NCBI GenBank assembly: GCA_035547515.1
Contig: DASZUS010000056.1
Span: forward strand, 62,001-126,000
DNA length: 64,000 bases
Source: DASZTV01 sp035547515
GTDB lineage: Bacteria; Actinomycetota; Actinomycetes; JAFAQI01
Direction of reading: 5' to 3'
Numbering within the stretch: position 1 is the stretch's first letter; the number at the start of each line of letters is the position of its first letter. The position numbers and the translations under genes are program-made. Shown piece by piece: positions 41,891-51,125 of this stretch. Under the pieces are notes generated by a model that worked only from the letters and a program-made list of their open reading frames with translations, searched no databases and had not been told where the DNA came from.

Positions 41891-43356
41891 CAGGACCATG
41901 CCTCTGCACCGGTGAGCTCGCTCACCGAGGACTCGACGGTCGTCCCGGCGAAGAAGCTCGGGTTGGCACGGGTGAAGAACCGGACCGGATTGGCGAACAC
42001 GAAGTCGCGGAACCCGGCCTCGTCGAGGATCTCGTGCTCGACCAGCTCCCACGCCTCCTCGAGCACCTGGCGCATGTCCGGCACGTCCCAGTGCGACAGA
42101 TCGGAGCCGAACATCGGCTTCAGCGTCGCGCCGTACGGGTTCGCCTTGGTGTTGAAAGCCGTCCCGGCCAGCGGGTCGTCGGCCTCGCAGCCGAAGAAGA
42201 AGTTGTCGGCGAACAGCGCCTTGATGTCCTCGCCGGCCGTGATCTCGCAGCGGGCGAACTCGTCGAGCATCGTCGGGTCGTCACCCGGCCGCACGGTGCG
42301 CGGCAGCGGTGGGCCGTCGTCGGTCTTGGTCTGCGACGCGTGCTTGCTCCACAGATCCATCAGGAGCTGCCGATCGATCGTCTTGGGGTCGAGGTGCGCG
42401 AGGGCTTCGACGTTGCGCTTCTCCCAGTGGCCGACCAGGTCGGCGTACAACGCGACGGCCCAGGCAACGCCGCCTTCGAGGAACGCGAACGGAAGCTGCG
42501 GGAAGCGCCGGGTGACGCCTCCGAGGAACAGCGATTTGGCGAGCGAGTGATGGCCTTCGGCCAAGTGCCCGAGGTGGTTGTACATGTAGCTCGAGGTCGA
42601 GCGCCGCGCGCCCCATCCGATCGAGCCGGAGTGGAACGCGACCGCGACCTTCAGGTCGAGGCAGCGCTGCCAGACCGGGTCGTAGTCGTGCTCGCTGTCG
42701 ATCCCGTAGAAGTCCAGCCACATCGCGTAGCGCGCGAGCTCCGGATCCTTCTCGGCCAACGCCGCCGCCGGACGTTGCACGTAGCCCGCCAGCAGCACGG
42801 CTTTATAGCCGAGGTCTTGTACGGCGTGGTCCAGTGCAGTGAGCGCCTCCTCGGGACTGTGCATCGGGATCGCTGCGACCGGCGTCATCCGGTCCTCGAG
42901 GCCGGCGAACGCGTCCGCGTTGTAGCGGTTCAACGCGCGGCAGGCGCCGACCCGCTCGTGCTCGTCCTCGAGATGCATGTGGACCAGTCCGAGACTCGGG
43001 TAGACGACGCTGAAGTCGATGCCGAACTCGGGCAGCCGCTCGTACATCAGTCTCGGGTTCAGCGCCGTGGCGAGGTCGAGCGTGTTCGCGGCGGGTGCGC
43101 CCCACCACGGCGGCCGCGCCGAACGCAGCCGGTGCCGCTCGCGCGGAGTCAGCTCCGACCACACCTGCTCTGGTCCGTAGAGACCCGGCAGCAGCCTGCG
43201 AAAGCTCGGGCTCGCCGGATCGACTCCCTCGTCGCGCAGGTACGGCGCCAGCGCATGCAGCGACTCCATGCAGTGACCGTCGATGTCGATCACAGGATGG
43301 GACAGCCGCGCCTTGATCGCGGCGGTCTCGCTCTGTGCCGGCATCGTCGAGGTCAT
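41890..43356 (-). CDS. Amidohydrolase-2 family protein
   Basis: A 488-residue TIM-barrel hydrolase (amidohydrolase family 2, decarboxylase/lactonase group). Motifs: VIDIDGHCMES (in place of HxH, DGH), VAFHSGSIGW (His ligand), FLEGGVAWAVAL and the metal-binding Asp in FGSDLSHWDVPD. Members hydrolyse C-N or C-C bonds with a single metal ion. ATG 43356 overlaps the stop of the SDR ahead of it (ATGA). Confidence 0.88.
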   Translation of the reverse strand: MTSTMPAQSETAAIKARLSHPVIDIDGHCMESLHALAPYLRDEGVDPASPSFRRLLPGLYGPEQVWSELTPRERHRLRSARPPWWGAPAANTLDLATALNPRLMYERLPEFGIDFSVVYPSLGLVHMHLEDEHERVGACRALNRYNADAFAGLEDRMTPVAAIPMHSPEEALTALDHAVQDLGYKAVLLAGYVQRPAAALAEKDPELARYAMWLDFYGIDSEHDYDPVWQRCLDLKVAVAFHSGSIGWGARRSTSSYMYNHLGHLAEGHHSLAKSLFLGGVTRRFPQLPFAFLEGGVAWAVALYADLVGHWEKRNVEALAHLDPKTIDRQLLMDLWSKHASQTKTDDGPPLPRTVRPGDDPTMLDEFARCEITAGEDIKALFADNFFFGCEADDPLAGTAFNTKANPYGATLKPMFGSDLSHWDVPDMRQVLEEAWELVEHEILDEAGFRDFVFANPVRFFTRANPSFFAGTTVESSVSELTGAEAWS

Positions 43357-44060
43357 GAGGTGCTCCCAGCATCGAGGACCAGAGTTGTCCCGGTCACGGC
43401 GGCGGCTGACGGTGAGACGAGGTAGCCGACCGCATCGGCGACCTCGGCAGTCTCGATCAGGCGCGGCGCCGGCCCCGACAGCCGCTTCAGCAGCTCCATG
43501 TCGGCTTCTGGTGGCGGCATGAAGCCTTTGAGGAACGGCGTGCGAACCGAGCTCGGGCAGACCGCGTTGGCTCGCACGCCGTCCTTGGCGTGCTCCACCG
43601 CGAGCACCTTGGTCAGCATGATCACGCCCGCCTTCGAGACGTTGTACGCCGCGTTGTAGGGCGTCGCCCGCAGGCCCCCGGATGAGGCGATCGTGACGAT
43701 GCAGCCCTTCGCCGCGACGAGTGCCGGAAGCGCTGCCTGGCAGACCAGGAACGTCCCGGTCAGGTTGGTCTCGAGGGTCCGGCGCCAGTCCGCGGCGGGT
43801 ACCGAAGCCGTCATCGCCATCGCGCCGATCCCCGCGGCGGTCACGACGACATCGAGGCTCTCGACTGCGCGAAGCGCTGCCGCGACCGCGACGTCGTCCG
43901 TGACGTCGAAGGTGAGAGTCGACGCCGCCACCTCGGAGATCTCGGTCAACCCCGTGGCGTCGCGGTCGGCGGCGATCACGTCGTAGCCGTCGGCGGCCAG
44001 CCGCTGAACGATCGCGCGGCCGATCGCCCCTCCGGCACCCGTGACCAGCGCTCGCCTCAA
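43353..44060 (-). CDS. Short-chain dehydrogenase/reductase (first catabolic gene)
   Basis: A 235-residue SDR: cofactor motif VTGAGGAIGRAIVQRL, VVVTAAGIGAM, catalytic Ser in IVTIASSGGLRATPYN and Tyr-x3-Lys in YNAAYNVSKAGVI. It likely uses NAD or NADP. TTG 44060 is preferred: GGAAGG lies 7 bases upstream. As the first gene after the TetR-type operator, it heads the run of five overlapping hydrolase/oxidoreductase genes. Confidence 0.9.
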   Translation of the reverse strand: MRRALVTGAGGAIGRAIVQRLAADGYDVIAADRDATGLTEISEVAASTLTFDVTDDVAVAAALRAVESLDVVVTAAGIGAMAMTASVPAADWRRTLETNLTGTFLVCQAALPALVAAKGCIVTIASSGGLRATPYNAAYNVSKAGVIMLTKVLAVEHAKDGVRANAVCPSSVRTPFLKGFMPPPEADMELLKRLSGPAPRLIETAEVADAVGYLVSPSAAAVTGTTLVLDAGSTS

Positions 44061-44108
44061 CAGTCGCCTTCCGTACCGAAAGTGGCGACCGCAGGCCCGC
44101 CGCCGTAC

Positions 44109-44124
44109 TAAGAGGACTCTCTTA
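44109..44124. promoter_or_regulatory. Palindrome upstream of the catabolic genes (TetR operator)
   Basis: TAAGAGGACTCTCTTA: 6-bp arms around GACT, overlapping a minus-strand TATAAG that would serve as -10 for the SDR gene. Placed between the TetR gene and the operon it should control. Confidence 0.6.
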
Positions 44125-44141
44125 TATCGGCGGCCGTGACG

Positions 44142-44795
44142 TCAACCAGCGACCAGATTCCCTGAGAGCAGGTTGCGCACCTCGTCGCTCGGCGGGGACG
44201 TCATCGCCGCGAGGTAGACGTCGATCAGGCTCGGCAGGAACAGCCGGTCCCGGCGCGTCGCGCGCGATCGCGTCTCACGTCGCGCGGCCTCGTCCGCCAG
44301 CACGTGCAGGACCATCGTCTCCGCCATCGGGTAGCGAATGTTGACCAGCTCGCGCGGCAGCCCGCCCGCGAGCAGCTCGTTCGCCTGTCTGGCCCGGGTG
44401 TCCCCCACCAGCGCCAACAGCTCGCGCGGCGTCCGCCGCGGGTCGCGGGTCAGGCCGCCCAAGATTCGCAGGAACGCGCGCTCGCGCCACGTCTCGTCGA
44501 GCAGCATCGCCAGCGGCTCGACGAACGCCCGGGCGGCGGCCCGCGGCGAGCAGTCGAGCCCGGCCGCGGCGATGAGCTCCTCGCGGGCAGCGCGAACCCG
44601 TGCGGTGAAGGGCGCCAGCACGGCCGCGAGCAGACCCTCCCGCGAGCCGAAGTGGTACTGGATCGCAGACACGTTGCGCTGGCCGGCGGCGGCGGTGATG
44701 TCCGCCAACGAGGGCGCGTCGGGACCTTGCTCGGCACACAGCGCCAGCGCGGCATCGATCAGGGCGAGCCGGGTCCTCTCACCGTCGCGCGGCAT
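44142..44795 (-). CDS. TetR/AcrR-family regulator
   Basis: A 217-residue regulator with an N-terminal TetR helix-turn-helix (residues ~8-55; ADITAAAGQRNVSAIQYHFG with the recognition helix ending in Tyr-His-Phe-Gly) and a ligand-binding helical C-terminal part. The palindrome at 44109 is the probable operator, giving repression of the following genes and release by a pathway intermediate. ATG 44795 directly follows the stop of the nitroreductase gene. Confidence 0.88.
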   Translation of the reverse strand: MPRDGERTRLALIDAALALCAEQGPDAPSLADITAAAGQRNVSAIQYHFGSREGLLAAVLAPFTARVRAAREELIAAAGLDCSPRAAARAFVEPLAMLLDETWRERAFLRILGGLTRDPRRTPRELLALVGDTRARQANELLAGGLPRELVNIRYPMAETMVLHVLADEAARRETRSRATRRDRLFLPSLIDVYLAAMTSPPSDEVRNLLSGNLVAG

Positions 44796-44796
44796 C

Positions 44797-45399
44797 TCAG
44801 CCGCTGTAGGGACGCAGGGCCGGCCCGTCCAGGATCGCGGCGTGCGGGGCCGCGACCGGCTCGTTCGGAGGCCGTGGATCGTCCTTGACCGGCGTCCCGA
44901 TCGCCACCCAGCCCAGCAGCCGCTCGGTGTCCGCCAGCCCGAAGACGTCGGTGAGCGACGGGCCGGACAGGTAGTTGGCCGACTTCCAGACCGCGCCGAA
45001 GCCGAGTGCGTGGGCAGCCAGCGCGATCGCGTAGCCGCAGCAGGACGCGGACGCCACCTGCTCCCACTCGGGCACCTTCGGGCTGGGCTGCGGTGAGGCG
45101 ATCACCGCCACGAGCAGCGGAGCGAGGAATGCCTTCTTGCGAAGCTTCTCCTGCGCCGCCTCGGGCAGGTCCGCGACGTGGTGGGCCGCCGCGGCAGCCA
45201 GCGCCTCGCCGAACGCGACGCGCCCGGCGCCGCGGACGACCACGAACCGCCACGGCTTGAGCGAGCCATGATCCGGCACCGTCGTCGCAGCGGCAAGGAT
45301 GCCGTCGAGCTCGGCGCCCTCGGGCGCCGGCTCGGTCAACGACGCGATGCTGCGGCGCGACAGGATGACCTCGAGTCGACGATCGACCACCGCAGTCAT
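44797..45399 (-). CDS. Nitroreductase-family flavoprotein
   Basis: A 200-residue FMN-dependent enzyme. N-terminal RRSIASLTEPAPEGAELDGI, then KPWRFVVVRGAGRVAFGEA, and FGAVWKSANYLSGPSLTDVF near the C-terminus match the nitroreductase/BluB superfamily fold (flavin bound at the dimer interface). It could reduce a nitro group, quinone or enamine, or oxidise a substrate of the operon. First gene of the minus-strand operon, directly followed by TetR. Upstream 45400-45430 is a short non-coding space. Confidence 0.88.
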   Translation of the reverse strand: MTAVVDRRLEVILSRRSIASLTEPAPEGAELDGILAAATTVPDHGSLKPWRFVVVRGAGRVAFGEALAAAAAHHVADLPEAAQEKLRKKAFLAPLLVAVIASPQPSPKVPEWEQVASASCCGYAIALAAHALGFGAVWKSANYLSGPSLTDVFGLADTERLLGWVAIGTPVKDDPRPPNEPVAAPHAAILDGPALRPYSG

Positions 45400-45430
45400 G
45401 CGACCACATTAGGACGGCGGGAGGCAGGCG

Positions 45431-45520
45431 CTAGCGACGGCGTTCGGTGAAGACGCCGTTCAGCATCACCACCGCCGTCAACCCGATCAGAACGAACCCG
45501 ACGATCAGCCCTGCGGTCAT
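45431..45520 (-). CDS. Small membrane protein, 29 residues
   Basis: A one-helix protein, MTAGLIVGFVLIGLTAVVML followed by NGVFTERRR, with a positively charged C-terminus that would stay in the cytoplasm. ATG 45520 has a modest CGAAG upstream. Too short for gene finders, but composition and ending are typical of real small membrane proteins. No partner is apparent. Confidence 0.4.
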   Translation of the reverse strand: MTAGLIVGFVLIGLTAVVMLNGVFTERRR

Positions 45521-45581
45521 GCTTCGACCATGCCCGTTGGCACGTCTGAGTACGCGGTGAGTGCCCGGGTACAAGGCAGCC

Positions 45582-45851
45582 ATGGCGTCGACCAAGCAGG
45601 TGCAGGCAGCGAAGCGCAATGTGAAGGCGGCCCAGCGAGGGGCGGCATCGAAGCGCAGCCTCGCGAACATGCCCAAGGCGACGAAGAGCGCGCTGGGCAA
45701 GCAGGGCGCCGCGGTCGCGCAGCGCAAGCGCTCCGGCACGAGCGAGCCGAAGACGCGCGCGGAGCTCTACGAGATCGCCAAGGCGCGCGACCTGCCCGGC
45801 CGGTCCAAGATGGGACGCAGCGAGCTGGCGAAGGCCCTCGGCCGCAAGTAG
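45582..45851 (+). CDS. Small basic protein with Rho-N/SAP-like C-terminus
   Basis: An 89-residue very basic protein. Residues 1-55 are Lys/Ala-rich (KRNVKAAQRGAASKRSLANM), likely disordered and nucleic-acid binding; residues 60-89 (RAELYEIAKARDLPGRSKMG then RSELAKALGRK) fit the helix-extended-helix of Rho N-terminal/SAP domains. Related actinobacterial proteins are unstudied. DNA or RNA binding is inferred. ATG 45582 is the start; AAGG lies 8 bases ahead. Confidence 0.7.
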   Translation: MASTKQVQAAKRNVKAAQRGAASKRSLANMPKATKSALGKQGAAVAQRKRSGTSEPKTRAELYEIAKARDLPGRSKMGRSELAKALGRK

Positions 45852-45858
45852 CGAGCCG

Positions 45859-47187
45859 TCAGTCGGCGCGACCGGCGATCGTGCCCTTGCGTGACCGCCA
45901 CCGCCGCACCGCGGCGCGATGCAGTGGATCGAGCGCGCGCCCCTCGGCCGCGAGGTCGGCGCGCAGGCTGCCCCGATGGCGGAAGATCCAGATCAGGCCG
46001 AGCCCCCACGCGACGTACTGCACGCAGAAGGCGGCCTTGAACTCGCCGAGCGAGGCCGACGAAGGACCGACACCGAAGCCCGACAGCACGCCACCGATGC
46101 TGGCGATCACGGCGAGCGATGCGACGAAACCGCCCATGTTGACGATGCCGCTCGCACTCCCGGCGCGCACCAGCGGGTTGTGGGTGCGCGCGAAGTCGAT
46201 GCCGACCATCGACCCAGGGCCGTTGGAGCCCAGCACGACGATCAGCACGATCAGCAGCGCGAGCGGCGTCCGCCCGGGCCAGAGGAGGACCACGGTCCAG
46301 ACCACGATGGTGGCGAACACGATCGCTATGACGAGATTGGTACGCCGGAACGGGTAGCCGCCGGTGAGTCGGCCGAGCACCGGTCCCACGGCCATGCCCA
46401 CCGCGACGAGCAACGTGAGCAGCGCGCCGGCCGCGCCCTTCGAGAGGCCTTCGCCGGTGACCAGGAACGGGTAGCCCCACAGCAGCGCGAAGGTGTTGCC
46501 GGAGAACTGCGTCGTGAAGTGCGCCCACAAGCCGAGTTTTGTGCCGCGCTCTCGCCAGGCCTGGGCCACGTGCGCCGCGATCTGCGCGCGCGGCAGCGCG
46601 ACCACGGTTGGCTCCTGACCGGGCGGATGGTCGTGAACCGCGAGGGCGACGAGCACCGCCGCCGCGCAGCCGATGATGGCGCACAGCAGGAAGGTCCCGC
46701 GCCATCCGGCGCCGCCGAGCAGCGCGACCAACGGATACGCGGCCGCGACCTGGCCGAGCTGGCCGACGATCGCGGTGAGCTGGGTGAGGACCGGGGCCTG
46801 CCGTGGCGGGAACCACACCCCGACCAGTCGCAGCACGCTGATGAACGACATCGCGTCGCCGCCGCCGACGAGCACCCGGGCGAGCACCGCCAGCCCGACG
46901 CCGTGTGCAAGCGCGAGACACGCCTGACCTGACGCCATCACTACCGCGCCTGCGGTGAGCATGCGACGGCTGCCGAACCGGTCCAACGCAGCGCCGACCG
47001 GCACCTGCATCCCGGCGTACACCGCGAGCTGCAGCACGACGAACAACGAGATCTCGGCGGCCGACGCGTGCAGGTGATGCTGCGCCTTGATCGCGGCTAC
47101 CCCCAGTGACCCGCGCTGGAAGACCGCGACGGCGTAGGCGGCGACGGCAGCGCCCCAGACGACCCAGCCCCGTCCCGCGCCTGTCAC
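45859..47187 (-). CDS. MFS transporter
   Basis: A 442-residue twelve-helix transporter. GTG 47187 is preferred because the MFS fold begins right after it; the frame is open upstream. Features: GAALDRFGSRRMLTAGAVV (motif A), RVLVGGGDAMSFISVLRLVG, and a long cytoplasmic central loop before RTNLVIAIVFATIVVW. The type resembles nitrate/oxalate-formate-like or lipid-linked MFS members; the substrate is unknown. It is divergent from the MDR transporter gene. Confidence 0.85.
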   Translation of the reverse strand: MTGAGRGWVVWGAAVAAYAVAVFQRGSLGVAAIKAQHHLHASAAEISLFVVLQLAVYAGMQVPVGAALDRFGSRRMLTAGAVVMASGQACLALAHGVGLAVLARVLVGGGDAMSFISVLRLVGVWFPPRQAPVLTQLTAIVGQLGQVAAAYPLVALLGGAGWRGTFLLCAIIGCAAAVLVALAVHDHPPGQEPTVVALPRAQIAAHVAQAWRERGTKLGLWAHFTTQFSGNTFALLWGYPFLVTGEGLSKGAAGALLTLLVAVGMAVGPVLGRLTGGYPFRRTNLVIAIVFATIVVWTVVLLWPGRTPLALLIVLIVVLGSNGPGSMVGIDFARTHNPLVRAGSASGIVNMGGFVASLAVIASIGGVLSGFGVGPSSASLGEFKAAFCVQYVAWGLGLIWIFRHRGSLRADLAAEGRALDPLHRAAVRRWRSRKGTIAGRAD

Positions 47188-47283
47188 ACCACGACGGTAG
47201 AGGCTGACCGGGGCGGCTCGGGTCGGACGAACCCACCGCCGAACGGTGGTGTCAGCCGCCAGCCAAAGGGTCATGATCACTGC

Positions 47284-49434
<2,151 letters not shown>

Positions 49435-49448
49435 CCCCGCCCCCCCAG

Positions 49449-49511
49449 GCGTGATCTTGACGATGCGCACGCTATGAGCGCCTCATAGCGTGCGTGTCGT
49501 CAAGATCACGC
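49449..49511. terminator. Long near-perfect hairpin (28-bp stem)
   Basis: Arms GCGTGATCTTGACGA (49449-49463) and CGCACGCTATGAG (49466-49478) pair with CTCATAGCGTGCG (49482-49494) and TCGTCAAGATCACGC (49497-49511); only a TG/TG pair in the middle is unpaired and the loop is CGC. It follows the MDR gene stop by 12 nt, so it may end its transcript. Confidence 0.75.
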
Positions 49512-49538
49512 GGGTCTTTCCGCGCGACGGATGCAGGA

Positions 49539-49658
49539 ATGACGTCCGTCGGCGTCGTAACTGACCTCGGCGGCGCCTGGCACCTGGTGAAGGTCACCAC
49601 GCCTGGCCCCTCGAGCCTGCTCAACAAGCTGAGCGGGCTCGCCCCCACCCCACCGTAG
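49539..49658 (+). CDS. Possible small protein, 39 residues
   Basis: An open frame of 39 codons with strongly GC-rich third positions and GCAGGA directly before the ATG. The sequence, containing VVTDLGGAWHLVKVTTPGPS and ending SGLAPTPP, is soluble and not recognised. The frame is open a further dozen codons upstream, so it may instead be the remnant of a longer gene. It sits between the large hairpin and the esterase gene. Confidence 0.3.
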   Translation: MTSVGVVTDLGGAWHLVKVTTPGPSSLLNKLSGLAPTPP

Positions 49659-49672
49659 GCCGAGGACCCGAG

Positions 49673-51028
49673 ATGCGACGCGCCGCCATGTCCCTCACCC
49701 TGTGCGCGGCGCTCGGATGCGGAGTCCTCCCCGCGGCCGCGAGCGGTACGGCGGCGCAGGCGGCTGCCGGCAAGCCTGCCGGAGCTCGCGTCATCGCCGA
49801 GAAGCGGCTGGGGCCGCGCGTCATCGAGCTGACGATCACGACGCCTGCGTTCAACACGCCGACGCATGTCGACGTGGATCTTCCGGTCGGCTATCGCGCG
49901 CATCCGGACAAGCGCTGGCCGGTGGCGTACTTCCTGGCCGGCATCCTCAACAACTACGCGTCGTTCAACGACGTCGTCGACGGTCTGGAGCTCACGCGCA
50001 CCTTTCCCGCGATCTCGGTGTCGCCCAACGGCGACAGCGGTTGGTGGAGCGACTGGTACGAGAAGGGCAAGTACGGCGCCCCGAAGTACGAGACGTTCGT
50101 CATCGATCAGCTGATCCCGCTGATCGATCGGATGTTCCGCACCATCCCGACCCGCTCGCAGCGGGCCATCGCAGGGGTGTCCATGGGCGGGTACGGCGCC
50201 ATGATGCTGGCGGCTCGCCATCCCGACCTGTTCGGCGACGCCGCCAGCATCTCCGGAGCGGTGGACACCAACTTCGTCCCGATCGCAGAGATCCTCACAG
50301 CAAGCTCGCTGATCATGGGCCGGCAGCCAGACGCGATCTATGGGCCGCAGGCCACGCAGGAGGTCCGCTGGCGCGGGCACAACCCGACGACGCTCGCGTC
50401 CAACCTCCGCGGCGTCAACCTGCAGCTCCGCACCGCCGACGGGACCCCGAACCAGCACCTCGGCGAGACGCTGCTCGGGATCGATGCCACCGCGTGCGTC
50501 GAGGAAGCCGGGGTGCACCAGGCGAGCGTCGGGATGCGGCGACGGCTCAACGCGCTCGGCATCCACTACCTGTGGCACGACTACGGCCCCGGCTGCCACG
50601 ACGTACCGAACTTCGAGCGCGAGATCGGCCCGACGCTGCAGACGATCGCCCGCGAGTTCGCCCACCCGAGCCCGGCGCCGGCCACGTTCAGCTACCGGTC
50701 AATCGAGCCGGCATTCGAGGTCTACGGCTGGCGGGTGCGCGCGGACCGGCGACGCGCCTTGGAGTTCCTCGACCTCAACCATGTCTCACGCACCGGGCTG
50801 ACGCTGACCGGGTCCGGCACCACGACGGTCACGACGCCGCCGCTGTTCCACGGGGTCGACCGGGTCGTCCTGCACGGCGCGACGACGAAGACCGCTGCTC
50901 CGGACAGCCGCGGCCGCATCACCTTCCAGGTAGACCTCGGCGCGCCCGACACCCGCCAGGAGTACACGGTCGGAGCGGACACCACGCGCACGACGCGCAC
51001 CGTGCGGTTCGGCCGGGCAAGCCGGTGA
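49673..51028 (+). CDS. Secreted esterase (alpha/beta hydrolase, esterase D-like)
   Basis: A 451-residue protein with a signal peptide (SLTLCAALGCGVLPAAASG) and the esterase-D/antigen-85 fold. Nucleophile Ser170 sits in AGVSMGGYGAM; His lies in YGPGCHDVPNF, and an acidic residue would be near GLELTRTFPA or DGSA-type loops. After residue ~345 the C-terminal part (WRVRADRRRALEFLDLNHV ... LTGSGTTTVTTPPLF) is a beta-rich domain, perhaps for carbohydrate or wall binding. It would hydrolyse acyl or feruloyl-type esters outside the cell. ATG 49673 follows GGCCGAGGAC weakly. Confidence 0.87.
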   Translation: MRRAAMSLTLCAALGCGVLPAAASGTAAQAAAGKPAGARVIAEKRLGPRVIELTITTPAFNTPTHVDVDLPVGYRAHPDKRWPVAYFLAGILNNYASFNDVVDGLELTRTFPAISVSPNGDSGWWSDWYEKGKYGAPKYETFVIDQLIPLIDRMFRTIPTRSQRAIAGVSMGGYGAMMLAARHPDLFGDAASISGAVDTNFVPIAEILTASSLIMGRQPDAIYGPQATQEVRWRGHNPTTLASNLRGVNLQLRTADGTPNQHLGETLLGIDATACVEEAGVHQASVGMRRRLNALGIHYLWHDYGPGCHDVPNFEREIGPTLQTIAREFAHPSPAPATFSYRSIEPAFEVYGWRVRADRRRALEFLDLNHVSRTGLTLTGSGTTTVTTPPLFHGVDRVVLHGATTKTAAPDSRGRITFQVDLGAPDTRQEYTVGADTTRTTRTVRFGRASR

Positions 51029-51125
51029 TCAGCACCGCAAAGCTCGGGTGGTTGGCATCGGCCTGCCGGTGGGAAGGGATCATCAGGGCGCAGCAAAGCG
51101 CATGATGAGACCGGAGGGGGTGGCA

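Noticed and set aside
49472..50665. Minus-strand open frame of 397 codons opposite the esterase
   Set aside because: Shadow of the esterase gene, which has signal peptide and catalytic Ser.
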